Part shown: one piece after another, positions 9,218 through 20,200 of the stretch | How positions within the stretch are numbered: position 1 is the stretch's first letter | Layout of the letters: the number at the start of each line of letters is the position of its first letter | Assembly: GCF_000182645.1 (NCBI RefSeq) | Contig: NZ_ACQA01000001.1 | Location: 2,484,001 to 2,548,000, forward strand | DNA length: 64,000 bases | Reading direction: 5' to 3' | DNA from: Brucella intermedia LMG 3301 | Lineage (GTDB): Bacteria; Pseudomonadota; Alphaproteobacteria; Rhizobiales; Rhizobiaceae | Notes under the pieces: generated by a model | Database searches by the model: none | What the model saw: only the letters and a program-made list of their open reading frames with translations | Told to the model about the DNA's origin: nothing | Made by a program: the position numbers and the translations under genes

Positions 9218-11794
9218 ATGCCAGAGTTCGGCGCAACGGGGATTTTGCGGAATGTTTCCGCAATCGTTACTGGCAGGCAATGGCGTCCTGCTGCCCTTGT
9301 TGCAAAGCCGCTTGGACGGCTTTCTCCGAAAAAGGCCGTGATGAAGGCTTCCGTTTCTCTTGCAACGCTTTTTGCTGCCATGCCCGCCTTCGCGCAAGGC
9401 GCGGAATCGACCCGCATCGCCCTGCCCTTCGGCGGCGGCAGCGTGGGCGCTTTCGAGGTCATCCAGTTTTCCATGTTCCTCGGCGTCATGGGCGCCGCTC
9501 TCCTTTCTGCCGGATGGCTGATCCGCGAACGGTCGCGCGTTGCCGCAGAAAACAAGGAACTGCGTTCCAAATTCGCCGATCTCAATCTCGTCGCCCAGCG
9601 CAATGAAGCCCTGCTCAACCTCAAGGATCAGCGCATCGTGGTCTGGGACGGCCACAGCACGCGCGCCGAGGTTGTCGGACTGCTGCCGGACGAAAGCGCC
9701 GCCCCGCAGGATCGTTCCGCCTTTCTGGCCTTTGGCCGCTGGCTCCGTCCGCAATCGGTCGTGGCGCTCGAGCGTGCCATTGGACTTCTGCGCGAACAGG
9801 CGCGGTCTTTCGATCTTACGGTTGAAACCGTCAACGGCACCTTGCTCGACGTGCGGGGACGCACTTCCGGCGGTTTTGCCGTTGCCCGTTTCCTCAGCCT
9901 CCAGGGCGTGCAGGCGGAACGCGCGGCATTGCAGGCGCAGAACCGAGAATTTTCCGAGCGTATCGAGCTTTTCCGCCGTCTTCTCGACCGGATCGACCAG
10001 CCGGTCTGGGCGCGCGATGCTGGTGGCCGCGTGGAGTGGGTCAATGCGGCCTACGCGCAGGCGGTCGACATGGCGGATGCAAGCCAGGTCATTTCCGAAG
10101 GACGCGAGCTTTTCGGGGCGCAGGCACGCCAGCGCCTGGAGCGCGACCGTTTTGCCGAGCCTGTCCTGCAGGAACAGCTGTCCGCTGTCGTGCATGGGGA
10201 TCGCCGCCTTTTCAACGTGACCGATGTTAGCGCGGAAACGGGTTCCATTGGCCTCGGCGTCGATCTCACCGAAGTGCAGGCGGTGCGGGAGGAATTGAAC
10301 CGCACGCTGAAAAGTCATGCGGAAACGCTCGACCAGCTTTCCACGGCAGTGGCGATTTTCGATCCCGAGATGAAGCTGCAATTCTTCAATCAGGCTTTTG
10401 CCAAGCTCTGGTCGCTCGATACGGCATGGCTGGAATCGCAGCCGAGCAACACGCTGATCCTCGACCGCCTGCGTTCGGAAGGAAAATTGCCCGAACAGCC
10501 GGAATGGCGCAAATGGAAGGATTCAGTGCTTTCCGCCTATCGCGCCGTCGAGCCGCAGGAACATATGTGGCACCTGCCGGACACGCGAACCATGCGCGTC
10601 GTCGCCAATCCGCATCCGCAGGGCGGCGTGACCTGGTTCTTCGAGAACATGACGGAAAAGTTCGAACTCGAAGGCCGTTACAACACGCTCATCAAGGTGC
10701 AGGGCGAAACGCTCGACCATCTGGCGGAAGCCGTGGCGGTGTTCGGCTCCGATGGCCGCATCCGGCTTTCCAACCCGTCCTTTGCCGATCTCTGGGCGCT
10801 GCCCATGCCGCTCATCGTCGAAGGCACGCATATTTCCTCTATCGCCAAGATCTGCAGCGAGCGCGGCGGCAACGGGCTGTGGGATGATTTCGTTTCCACC
10901 GTCACCGGCTTCCTCGACAAGCGCGACGGGCGCATGGGGCAGGTGGAACTGGACGATGGCACCATTCTTTCCTTTGCTGTGGTGCCGCTGCCCAAGGGCC
11001 AGACCATGCTGACCTTCATCGACGTCACCGACACGGTGCGCGTCGAACGGGCGCTTAAGGAAAAGAACGAGGCGCTGGAACTGGCCGACCAGATCAAGAA
11101 CGATTTCGTCCAGCACGTTTCCTACGAGTTGCGTTCGCCGCTCACCAACATCATCGGCTTTACCGAACTGTTGCAGACCCCGGCTTTCGGATCGCTCAAC
11201 GAACGCCAGATAGAATATCTCGACCATATCAGCACCTCGTCATCGGTGTTGCTGACCATCGTCAACGACATTCTCGATCTTGCCACCGTCGATGCGGGCA
11301 TCATGGAACTGGAGGTCGGCGAAGTTTCCGTCGTGGAAGCGATTTCGGCTGCCGCCGCACGGGTAGGCGAGCGGATGCGCGACCACGATATCGGTCTCGA
11401 TATTGATATCGCCGACGATGTGGACGTGTTCAAGGCTGATGCCAACCGCGTCCGTCAGGTGCTTTTCAACCTCCTGTCCAACGCTACGAACTATGCGCCG
11501 GAAGGCTCCAGCATCCGGCTGCAAGTGGCGCGAGAAGGATCGGAAATCGTTTTCGCGGTCCACGATGACGGTCCGGGCATGCCGGGCGAGGTGCTCGATA
11601 CGGTTTTCAAGCGTTTCCAGTCCTATCCCAATGGCGGTCGCCGCCGTGGCGCCGGGCTCGGACTTGCCATCGTCAAGAGCTTTGTCGAACTGCATGGCGG
11701 ATCGGTGGATATCGACACGGGTTCCGGTCGCGGAACAACGGTGATTTGCCGTTTTCCATCGGAAACACGCAGCTTCCGCATCGCCGCCGAATAA
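9218..11794 (+). CDS. PAS-domain sensor histidine kinase (orphan)
   Basis: 858 residues from the start chosen here, which has GGAGAAAAGGA in front. A signal-like stretch (MKASVSLATLFAAMPAFA, about 42-59) and one membrane segment (about 81-102) precede several PAS-like modules; two repeat the pattern ETLDxLSTAVAIF / ETLDHLAEAVAVF. The phosphotransfer helix has H633 in FVQHVSYELRSPL, and the ATPase domain has LLSNATNYAP, DDGPGMPG and GLGLAIVKS. An alternative start at 9341 would make the signal-like stretch the N-terminus. No response regulator is adjacent, so the partner is unknown. The tsaE-containing frame starts 14 bases after the stop. Confidence 0.88.
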   Translation: MPEFGATGILRNVSAIVTGRQWRPAALVAKPLGRLSPKKAVMKASVSLATLFAAMPAFAQGAESTRIALPFGGGSVGAFEVIQFSMFLGVMGAALLSAGWLIRERSRVAAENKELRSKFADLNLVAQRNEALLNLKDQRIVVWDGHSTRAEVVGLLPDESAAPQDRSAFLAFGRWLRPQSVVALERAIGLLREQARSFDLTVETVNGTLLDVRGRTSGGFAVARFLSLQGVQAERAALQAQNREFSERIELFRRLLDRIDQPVWARDAGGRVEWVNAAYAQAVDMADASQVISEGRELFGAQARQRLERDRFAEPVLQEQLSAVVHGDRRLFNVTDVSAETGSIGLGVDLTEVQAVREELNRTLKSHAETLDQLSTAVAIFDPEMKLQFFNQAFAKLWSLDTAWLESQPSNTLILDRLRSEGKLPEQPEWRKWKDSVLSAYRAVEPQEHMWHLPDTRTMRVVANPHPQGGVTWFFENMTEKFELEGRYNTLIKVQGETLDHLAEAVAVFGSDGRIRLSNPSFADLWALPMPLIVEGTHISSIAKICSERGGNGLWDDFVSTVTGFLDKRDGRMGQVELDDGTILSFAVVPLPKGQTMLTFIDVTDTVRVERALKEKNEALELADQIKNDFVQHVSYELRSPLTNIIGFTELLQTPAFGSLNERQIEYLDHISTSSSVLLTIVNDILDLATVDAGIMELEVGEVSVVEAISAAAARVGERMRDHDIGLDIDIADDVDVFKADANRVRQVLFNLLSNATNYAPEGSSIRLQVAREGSEIVFAVHDDGPGMPGEVLDTVFKRFQSYPNGGRRRGAGLGLAIVKSFVELHGGSVDIDTGSGRGTTVICRFPSETRSFRIAAE

Positions 11795-11808
11795 GATAAA
11801 GGGTGCCC

Positions 11809-14067
11809 ATGAGCGCCTCACAATCCAGCATCAGCTATTTCTTGCCCGACGAAACCGCAACGCAGCGTTTTGGTGAAGATTTCGCCCTTGCGCTTCAAAA
11901 GGGCGATCTTGTCACGCTTTCCGGCGATCTGGGGGCGGGAAAATCCTCGCTTGCCCGTGCGATCATCCGGGCAATCGCTGACGATGAAGGGCTGGACGTT
12001 CCAAGCCCGACTTTCACGCTTGTGCAAAGTTACGAGGCCTTGCGGATTCCGGTCGCCCATGCCGATCTTTACCGTATTTCGCACGGCGAAGAACTGGATG
12101 AGCTGGGACTGCCGGAATTTATGGAGGATGGTGTGGTTCTGGCCGAATGGCCGGAGCAGGGCGAGGGTTTTTTGCCGGAACCGTCTTTTGCCGTCACACT
12201 GAGCCATGAAGGGGCAGGGCGGCGCATTGCCGTGTCGGGACCTGCAGCTGCCATCAGCCGTCTGGAACGTTCGCGGGCCATTCGGGCATTTCTGGACGGC
12301 CATGGCCGTTCCGATGCGACGCGTCGTTATTTCCAGGGAGATGCTGGTCCACGCAGATATGAGCTTATCGCAAGTGCCGCCGATGATGTCGAAGTTCTCA
12401 TGAACGCGCCAGCGATGCCGTATGATCCGCCGTTACGCAATGGCAAATCCTACCGCCAGCTTGCCCATATTGCTGAGAACATTCAGGCTTTCGTGGCAAT
12501 TGATGGTTTGCTCGCAAAGCACGGTTTTCGCGCACCGCAAATGCGTGCCATGGATATAGATGCAGGGCTTTTGATCCTCGAAAATCTCGGAACCGAGGGC
12601 GTGCGGGCAGCCTCAGGCGAACCTGTTGCCGAACGCTACGAAGCTGCCGGGCGCTTTCTGGCACATCTGCACGGTATCACCTGGCCGGACCATGCGCCGG
12701 TTGCCGGCTATCCTGATCACATCATCGCCGGTTTTGACCGCGACGCGATGATGATCGAGGTCAGCCTGATCGGCCAGTGGTACGCGCCGCGCATGATGGG
12801 CAGGCAGCTGACAGAGGCAGAAAAGCAAGCTTTCGAGGCGGCATGGGGTCGCGTGATCGCCGATATTGCCGATGTCGAGAAGAGCCTGCTCCTGCGCGAC
12901 TACCATTCGCCGAACCTGTTCTGGTTCCCGGAGGCGCAAGGCAGGGACAGGATCGGTGTCATCGATTTTCAGGATGCGATGATCGGGCCCGCAGCCTATG
13001 ACGTCGCTTCGCTGGCGCTCGATGCGCGGGTGACGATTTCGCCGGAGCTGGAACAGGCCGTGGTCGCAGCCTATTGCGATGAGCGCCGTGCGCTCGGACA
13101 TGCCTTCGATGAGGCTTCGTTCCGCAAGGCCTATGCGGCCATGGGCGCGCAGCGCAATGCCAAGCTGCTGGGGCTATTCGTGCGGCTTGACGAGCGTGAT
13201 GGAAAGCCGGCTTATCTGGAGCATCTGCCGCGCATTCACGACTATCTCGGACGTGTGCTGAAGCATCCGGTCATGGCGCCTGTGGCGGCATGGTTTGAGG
13301 AATTGGGGTTGATGCAGCAGGAAGAGGCCCGCGCAATGAGAACGCCGAAAATGGCCCCGGAGAAGGCTATGGTTCTTGCCGCCGGTCTTGGCAAGCGCAT
13401 GCGCCCCATCACCGAAACCATTCCAAAGCCGCTGGTCAAGGTGGCGGGCAAGCCTCTGATCGACTGGGGCCTCGAGGCGGCGGCACAGGCCGGTATTCGC
13501 ACCGCAGTCGTCAATGTGCATTATCTGGCCGACCAGCTCGAAGACCATCTTCGGAACCGTAACGATCTGGAGATCGTGATTTCGGATGAACGCGACATGC
13601 TGCTCGATTCCGCGGGGGGCATTGTGAAGGCGCTGCCGATACTGGGAACGCAACCGTTTTTCATTCTGAATGCCGATACATTCTGGGTCGGTGATGAGAA
13701 AGCCCCCAACCTCACGGCGCTGACTGAAGCCTGGGATGCGGAGCGGATGGATATTCTGCTGATGACGGCGCGTCTCGATCAGGAAACCGGTTATGAAGGC
13801 AAGGGCGATTTCGTTGCCGACGATACCGGGCATCTGCGCCGTGCGCGTGATGTCTCCGGCGAGCCGGTGATCTATGCCGGAGCAGGGATCATCCATCCCC
13901 GCATCTTCAATGGCGCGGAGCCGGCCGTGTCCTCGCTCAATCGTTATTTTGATGAAGCGATTGCGGCGGGTCGCCTTTATGGTATGCCAATGACCGGGCA
14001 CTGGCTGACCGTCGGCACGCCGGACGCAATCGGCGAGGCGGAGGCGGCGCTTACCGCATTCGCATAA
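11809..14067 (+). CDS. tsaE: TsaE + AmgK-like sugar kinase + MurU-like nucleotidyltransferase in one reading frame
   Basis: Three modules in 752 residues. Residues 1-150 are TsaE, the ATPase needed for t6A37 tRNA modification, with the P-loop SGDLGAGKSS. Residues about 165-500 are an aminoglycoside-phosphotransferase fold like AmgK, with LLRDYHSPNLFW as catalytic loop and IDFQDAMIGP as metal site. From about 505 comes a MurU-like nucleotidyltransferase, with VLAAGLGKRMRPITETIPKPL. AmgK and MurU convert MurNAc to UDP-MurNAc in peptidoglycan recycling; substrate is inferred. TsaE-kinase fusions are usual in rhizobia, but the third module is usually a separate gene. Removing one G from the run at 13305-13308 would give TGATG, ending a 500-residue protein and starting the next, so the triple fusion may not be real. 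Confidence 0.85.
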   Translation: MSASQSSISYFLPDETATQRFGEDFALALQKGDLVTLSGDLGAGKSSLARAIIRAIADDEGLDVPSPTFTLVQSYEALRIPVAHADLYRISHGEELDELGLPEFMEDGVVLAEWPEQGEGFLPEPSFAVTLSHEGAGRRIAVSGPAAAISRLERSRAIRAFLDGHGRSDATRRYFQGDAGPRRYELIASAADDVEVLMNAPAMPYDPPLRNGKSYRQLAHIAENIQAFVAIDGLLAKHGFRAPQMRAMDIDAGLLILENLGTEGVRAASGEPVAERYEAAGRFLAHLHGITWPDHAPVAGYPDHIIAGFDRDAMMIEVSLIGQWYAPRMMGRQLTEAEKQAFEAAWGRVIADIADVEKSLLLRDYHSPNLFWFPEAQGRDRIGVIDFQDAMIGPAAYDVASLALDARVTISPELEQAVVAAYCDERRALGHAFDEASFRKAYAAMGAQRNAKLLGLFVRLDERDGKPAYLEHLPRIHDYLGRVLKHPVMAPVAAWFEELGLMQQEEARAMRTPKMAPEKAMVLAAGLGKRMRPITETIPKPLVKVAGKPLIDWGLEAAAQAGIRTAVVNVHYLADQLEDHLRNRNDLEIVISDERDMLLDSAGGIVKALPILGTQPFFILNADTFWVGDEKAPNLTALTEAWDAERMDILLMTARLDQETGYEGKGDFVADDTGHLRRARDVSGEPVIYAGAGIIHPRIFNGAEPAVSSLNRYFDEAIAAGRLYGMPMTGHWLTVGTPDAIGEAEAALTAFA
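13312..14067 (+). CDS. MurU-like sugar-1-phosphate nucleotidyltransferase (probable separate gene)
   Basis: The last 251 residues of the preceding frame considered as their own gene. The ATG at 13312 would be the start if the G run at 13305-13308 is one base too long; an ATG at 13336 with AGGAAGAGG before it is another candidate. The N-terminal nucleotide-binding signature is VLAAGLGKRMRPITE with a following KPL. A later LNADTFW replaces the usual N-x-D metal site, and GHWLTVGTPD closes the domain. Expected reaction: transfer of a UMP group to MurNAc-1-phosphate or a related sugar phosphate. Confidence 0.55.
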   Translation: MQQEEARAMRTPKMAPEKAMVLAAGLGKRMRPITETIPKPLVKVAGKPLIDWGLEAAAQAGIRTAVVNVHYLADQLEDHLRNRNDLEIVISDERDMLLDSAGGIVKALPILGTQPFFILNADTFWVGDEKAPNLTALTEAWDAERMDILLMTARLDQETGYEGKGDFVADDTGHLRRARDVSGEPVIYAGAGIIHPRIFNGAEPAVSSLNRYFDEAIAAGRLYGMPMTGHWLTVGTPDAIGEAEAALTAFA

Positions 14068-14080
14068 GGAGGTGGAGCGC

Positions 14081-17000
14081 ATGAGCGCACGAAGACCCAG
14101 AGATGGGAAACAGCGCCTGTTTTCAATTCCTCCCGGCACACCGTTTTTGCCAGCTTTTGCCAGGGCGCTTCTGGAAGGGCGGCTGGTCGAAGGTTTTCCC
14201 GGCAATCCTTCCGATCCGCTGGCGCTGGCCAATGCGACCATCTATGTGCCGACGCGCCGTGCGGCGCGTGCTTTGCGGTCCATTTTGGTCGATATAAATC
14301 CGGCTAAAGGACTTTCGGCAAAAGCGGTAAGCGGTTTTGCATTCGGAAATGCGTCGGAAAAAAAGAGCGCCATTTTGCCGACGATAAAACCGTTGGGCGA
14401 TGTGGATGAGGACGCCGCTTTCTTCAATGCCGGTTCGTCAGGCGTGTTCGACATCAATCCGCCAATCGGCACGGCGGAGCGGCTTCTGCTTCTGGCGCGA
14501 TTGATCCGCCCGTGGCGGGAATCGCTGCCCTCGCATGTGCGTGCCTTGTTTGGTGTTGACGATGTTTCCGTTCCGGCGACCACTTCCGATGCGATCTGGC
14601 TTGCCCGCGATCTGGCCGGCCTGATGGATCAGGTCGAAACCGATGGGGCGAAGTGGAGCGAGCTTGCGACGATTGCCCCGGAAGACCTCGCCGACTGGTG
14701 GCAGGTCACGCTTGGCTTTCTCAATATCGTCACCAATCTCTGGCCGGACATTCTGGCGGAGCGCAAGCTTTCAAACCCGGCTGCGCATCGCAACGATCTC
14801 ATCTGGAGCGAGGTTAAGCGGCTGCGCACCCATCCGCCCGCTGGTCCTGTCATTGTTGCCGGTTCCACCGGTTCCATACCCGCCACTGCGGAACTGATTT
14901 CCGCCATTGCGGAACTGCCGAATGGCGCGGTGGTGCTGCCGGGGCTGGATCGCGACCTCGACGATGCAGCCTGGCAGCTGCTGGCATCGGCAACCGACAA
15001 TCCCTCGACTTACGGTCATCCGCAGTTCGGTTTGCGCAAGCTTCTGGATGCAATGCAGACCTTGCGCGAAGATGTGGAACATCTGGATGACATGCCCGCC
15101 TCCAAACGCCTGCGCGAGCGGGTGGTGAGCGAGGCGCTGCGCCCGGCGGAAACGACCGATGCGTGGGGCAAGCTCGATATGGAGGCGGACAGCCTGCACG
15201 CTGCCGCGCAGACGATCGACCTGATCGAAGCCGCCAATGAGCGGGGAGGAGGCGCTGGCCGTCGCTCTCGCCTTGCGCGATGCGATCAATGAAGAAGGCA
15301 AGACGACCGCGCTCGTCACCGCCGACCGCAATCTGGCGCGGGCGCGTGGTCGGCGAACTGGCCCGCTTCGGCATCGATGCCGACGATTCCGGCGGTCGGC
15401 ATCTGCGCGATGTCGAAACCACGACATTGCTGCGCCTGCTGGTCGAGACGGTCTTCAATCCGGGTGATCCGGTTGCCCTGCTGGCGCTGGTCAAGCATCC
15501 GCTGCTGCGGCTGGAAGCTCCCCGTATCGAACGACGCCTTGCCGCCGAAACGCTTGAACTCATCGCTTTTCGCGGCGGAACGGGCCGGGCCTCCGTGCTC
15601 GATCTTCCCGCATTTTTCGACCGGCGGCTGGAGGAAAGCGCCAGCCAGACGTGGCAACCGGCATGGCATGACACGGTTACGCCGGACATGATCGCGGCGG
15701 CACGAAACCTTTGCGAAAGCCTGTCGAAAGCCGTGGCGCCGCTCGCCCCTTTCGTTATCGCCGGACGCCGAACCGAGATCGGCGAAATCGCGCGCGCCAC
15801 CGTCGAGGCGCTGGAAAATCTTGCCCGGAACGAAAAAGCCAGCGTCGCGCCATTTTATTCCGGGGAACGGGGGGAACAGCTCGCCGCCTTTTTGCGCGGT
15901 CTGGTTTCAAGCGAAGCCGGGCTTGATTTCGAAGCTTCGGAATGGCCAGCCGTGCTGGATGCGCTGATGGCGGGCGAGACTGTCAAGCCGCATCCGGGCG
16001 GTCATCCGCGTCTCTTCATCTGGGGTGCGCTGGAAGCGCGCCTGCAAACCATGGATACGGTGGTGATCGGCGGTCTCAATGAGGGAAGCTGGCCTGCCCG
16101 CACCCGTAACGATCCGTTCATGTCGCGTCCGATGAAGTCGATGATCGCGCTCGATCCGCCCGAACGGCGCACCGGCCTTGCCGCCCACGATTTCCAGATG
16201 GCGCTGGGCATGGATCATGTCGTGCTGACGCGCTCGCAGCGTTCCGACAATGCGCCCACGGTTGCCTCGCGCTGGCTGCAGCGGCTTGAAACGGTGCTGG
16301 GTGCCGATGTCACTGCGCAGATGCGCAGGCGCGGGTCACGTTTCATCCAGTGGTCACGCGAAATCGACCGGGCCGAAGACGTGCCTTTCGTGAAAAGGCC
16401 GCAGCCCGCTCCTCCTGTCGCTGCCAGGCCGAAGCATTTTTCGGTGACGGAAATCGAAACGCTGCGCCGCGACCCTTATGCGATCTTCGCCAGGAAGATA
16501 TTGAAACTGCGGCCGCTGGAGCCTCTGATTCGCGACCCGGCGGCGGCTGAACGCGGCACCTTGTTCCACGATATTCTGGGTCATTTCACGCAAGAGGCAA
16601 TCGATCCGCTGGCGCCCGATGCCGCCGACCGCCTGATGGAACTCGGTCGCATTCTTTTTGCCGATATGGACCTGCCGACGGAAATCGAGGCTGTGTGGTG
16701 GCCACGCTTCACGGCGCTCATCCCGCAATTTCTGGCCTGGGAGCGCGAGCGCGCCTATAATGTCCAGACCCGGTTTGCCGAGATTTCGTCGGACAAGCGC
16801 GAAGTGGAAGGGCTCGGAATCACGCTTTCGGGCCGTGCTGACCGTATCGACCTAATGCGTAACGGGACCGCCGAAATCATCGATTACAAGACCGGCTCGA
16901 CACCGTCGCCCCGACAGGCCCATGTGCTGCTGTCGCCGCAGCTGGCGCTGGAAGCCGCACTTCTGGTGCGCGGCGCGTTTCGGGAACTGGGTTCGGTCCG

Positions 17001-17286
17001 TGCTTCGGACCTCACCTATGTGCGCCTCAAGGCGGGCGGCGAGGTGAAGCCGGAGTCGATCCTCAAGATCGGACGACCGCCCTCGGAGAAAACCGCACCG
17101 GCGCTTGGTGAGGAATCCTGGCAGCGGCTGGCGCAATTGCTGGCCGAGTATCAGAAGCCGGAAAAAGGTTATCTTTCCCGTGCACTGCCATTCCGTGAAA
17201 CCGACCTGACAGGCGATTACGATCATCTGGCGCGGGTGCTGGAATGGTCTGCCGGTGGCGATGCTGGCGGGGAGGGCGAGGCGTGA
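14081..17286 (+). pseudogene. addB: AddB helicase/exonuclease subunit, interrupted by two +1 frameshifts
   Basis: AddB is the second nuclease/inactive-helicase subunit of the AddAB double-strand-break repair enzyme. Three frames are needed. 14081 to about 15243 carries the N-terminal region (VPTRRAARALR). A middle piece continues with EEALAVALALRDAINEEG in the second frame. From about 15343 the third frame continues with VVGELARFGIDADD to the nuclease domain (GTLFHDILGHF, AEIIDYKTGS) and ends at 17286. Deleting one G at 15243-15246 and one G at 15340-15342 restores a protein of about 1067 residues, normal for alphaproteobacterial AddB. AddA overlaps its stop codon. Sequence error is more likely than true loss, because addA is intact. 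Start chosen for the AGGAGG eight bases upstream. Confidence 0.9.
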
Positions 17287-20200
17287 AGAAGAAGCTCCAT
17301 ATTCCGCCGGAAACATTGTTTGCGCAGGGCAGGGCCGCGGATCCGGCGGCTTCCGTCTGGGTGTCGGCCAATGCGGGTTCCGGCAAGACGCATGTTCTGA
17401 CGGAACGGGTTATCCGCCTGCTGCTGGAAGGCACGGACCCTTCCAAGATTCTCTGCCTCACCTATACCAAGGCGGCGGCGGCGGTGATGCAGAACCGCGT
17501 GTTCATGCGGCTTTCCGAATGGGCCGTCTTGCCCGACGAAGAACTGACCGAACGTCTGAAATCACTGGAAGGCCGCAGACCGGGCGATGCCCGTCTGGCG
17601 GCGGCAAGACGGCTGTTCGCGCGTGCGCTGGAAACGCCGGGCGGGCTTAAAATCCAGACCATCCACGCTTTCTGTGAAGCGATCCTGCACCAGTTCCCGC
17701 TTGAGGCGAACATTGCCGGTCATTTCGAGATGATGGATGATCTGATGCAGGCCGCACTCGTCGGTGAAGCACGACGCCAACTGCTCGAAACCGCGCATGG
17801 CGGCGGCGATATGGAACTGGCGGCTGCCTTCGCCGATGTCTTGCAGGCAGCGGGCGAGATGGGCCTGCAATCGCTTCTCGAGGAAGCCGTAAGCCGGCGC
17901 AATGGTTTGCAGACCTATATCGCCGAACTGGGCGTACCGCCACATCGCAGCGAAGCTTTGCACCGGGCATTCGGCTTTGACCCCCAAACCAGCGAGGACG
18001 ATCTCCTCGCCGATCTCTGGCCGATACCGGAATTTTCCGACGATGCGCTCGATCTCATCATGTCGATCCAGAAGGGCGCGTCGCGTGCGCAGGATTTTGC
18101 GCTGCAACTGCGCCGTTTCGACAAGGTGACGGGCCAGCGCGACCGCGAAGCCGTGTTGCGCGCAGCATTTCTCAAAAGCACGGGCGAGCCTAAATCCGGC
18201 TCCTATGTCTGCTCGGCGGCGGTGAAAAAACTTCTGCCGGATTTCGAGGAGGATTTCGACGCGGCGGCGGCGCGTGTCGAACAGGGGCTCGACCGGTTGA
18301 AGGAATTGCGTCTGGTGCGGCTCAATCTGGCCGCGCTGACGCTGGTCGACAATCTGCTGCAACGCTATCACGATCTCAAACGAAAGCGCGGCCTGCTCGA
18401 TTTTGAGGATCTCATCACCCGGACCGTGGCGCTGCTTGCCCGCAACGGGGCAGGGCAGTGGGTGCAATACAAGCTTGATCGCGGCATCGACCATATTCTG
18501 GTCGATGAGGCGCAGGATACCAGCCCCGACCAGTGGCAGGTGATCCGCATGTTGTCGGAGGAGTTTTTCTCCGGCCTCGGCCAGCGCAATATCAGCCGCA
18601 CGCTCTTTGCCGTCGGTGACGAAAAACAATCGATCTATTCGTTTCAGGGCGCAGTGCCGGAGGATTTCGCGGCGCAGGGACGTTCCGTCAGTCTGCGCGC
18701 GGAAGATGCGGAGCTGAAATTCGAGCGCGTCAGCCTCAATTTCTCGTTCCGCTCCGCTCCCGATGTTTTGCAGGCGGTGGACGAGGTTTTTGCCAGGCCC
18801 GAGGCCCATCGCGGCCTTGCGGGCGCAACGGTGCATGAAGCCATTCGCGCCGATGCGCCGGGCGAGGTGGAAATCTGGGACATGCTGACGCCGGAAGAGG
18901 TGGAAGAGCCCGATGACTGGCGAGAGCCTGTCGATCATCTGGCGGCGCCTGCTGTGCGGCTCGCGGATCAGATCGCGGCCACCATTCGCCATTGGCTGGA
19001 TAGCGGCGAAATTATTCCGGGCCAGAACCGGCGGATCATGCCGCGCGACATCATGGTTCTGGTGCGAAAGCGCGACCAGTTCATGCCCGCCTTGTCGCGT
19101 GCACTGAAAAACCTGTCCGTCCCCGTCGCAGGCGCCGACCGCTTGCGGCTCACCAGCCATATCGCCATTCAGGACCTGATGGCGCTCGGTCGTTTCGTGT
19201 TGCAGCCTTCGGACGACCTTTCGCTGGCATCGGTTCTGAAAAGCCCGCTGTTCGGCTGGGATGACGATCAGCTTTTCGAGCTTGCCCACCCGCGAGGCTC
19301 AAGCCTCACACTGTTCGAACGGCTTTATCAGGTCTCGCGTGGCGATGCGGCGCTGGCCGAGGTGCACAAGACCCTGAGCCGCTGGCGCAATATGGCCGAT
19401 ACCATGCCGGTGTTCGAATTCTATGCGCGCATATTGAGTGCGGATGGTGCGCGACGAAAACTTCTGGCCCGGTTGGGGCCGGAGGCTGGCGACATCATCG
19501 ATGAATTCCAGAATTATGCGCTTTCCGCGGAGCGCGCCGGTCTGCCGGGCTTGCAGGCATTCCTTGAAACGCTGGATGCGGCATCGCCGGAAATCAAGCG
19601 CGAACTCGATCAGGGCCGCAATGAGGTGCGCATCATGACCGTCCACGCCGCCAAGGGGCTGGAAGGGGCGGTGGTGTTCCTGGTCGATCCGGGAAGCGCG
19701 GTCTGGACCGGCAGCCGCGCGCCAAAGCTCATTCCCTTTGATTTTTCAGACGGCAATCCGCCGGTGAAAGGCTATCTCTGGCAACCCAATGCCGGTTACC
19801 AGACCGGGTTCACGGCAGCGCAGATCGATAAGCTGAAGACACGGGCCGAGGAAGAATATCGCCGCCTGCTTTATGTCGGCATGACGCGGGCCGAGGATCG
19901 CCTCATCATCTGCGGCTATCGCGGCGCGCGCGAAAGCGGCGAGACATGGCATCGTCTTGCCGAGGATGCGCTGGCCGCCAAGGCCGAGACATTCGTGCAT
20001 CCCGTGCTGAAACTTGCCGCACGGCGCTATCGCAACACGCCGCGCGGAATGGTCGAGATTGTCGATCAGGACAAGACCGAGGATCATGCGCTGCCTTCGC
20101 TGCCGCGCGATTATTTGCGGCCGATAAAGCCGGAAACCGGATTGCCGCGCCCGCTGGCGCCATCGGGCGCGTCGGCCCTGATCGAAGCGGACGAAGAACC

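Noticed and set aside
15237..15467. Short 76-residue frame as a separate gene
   Set aside because: It is the middle segment of addB read in the shifted frame, not a gene of its own.
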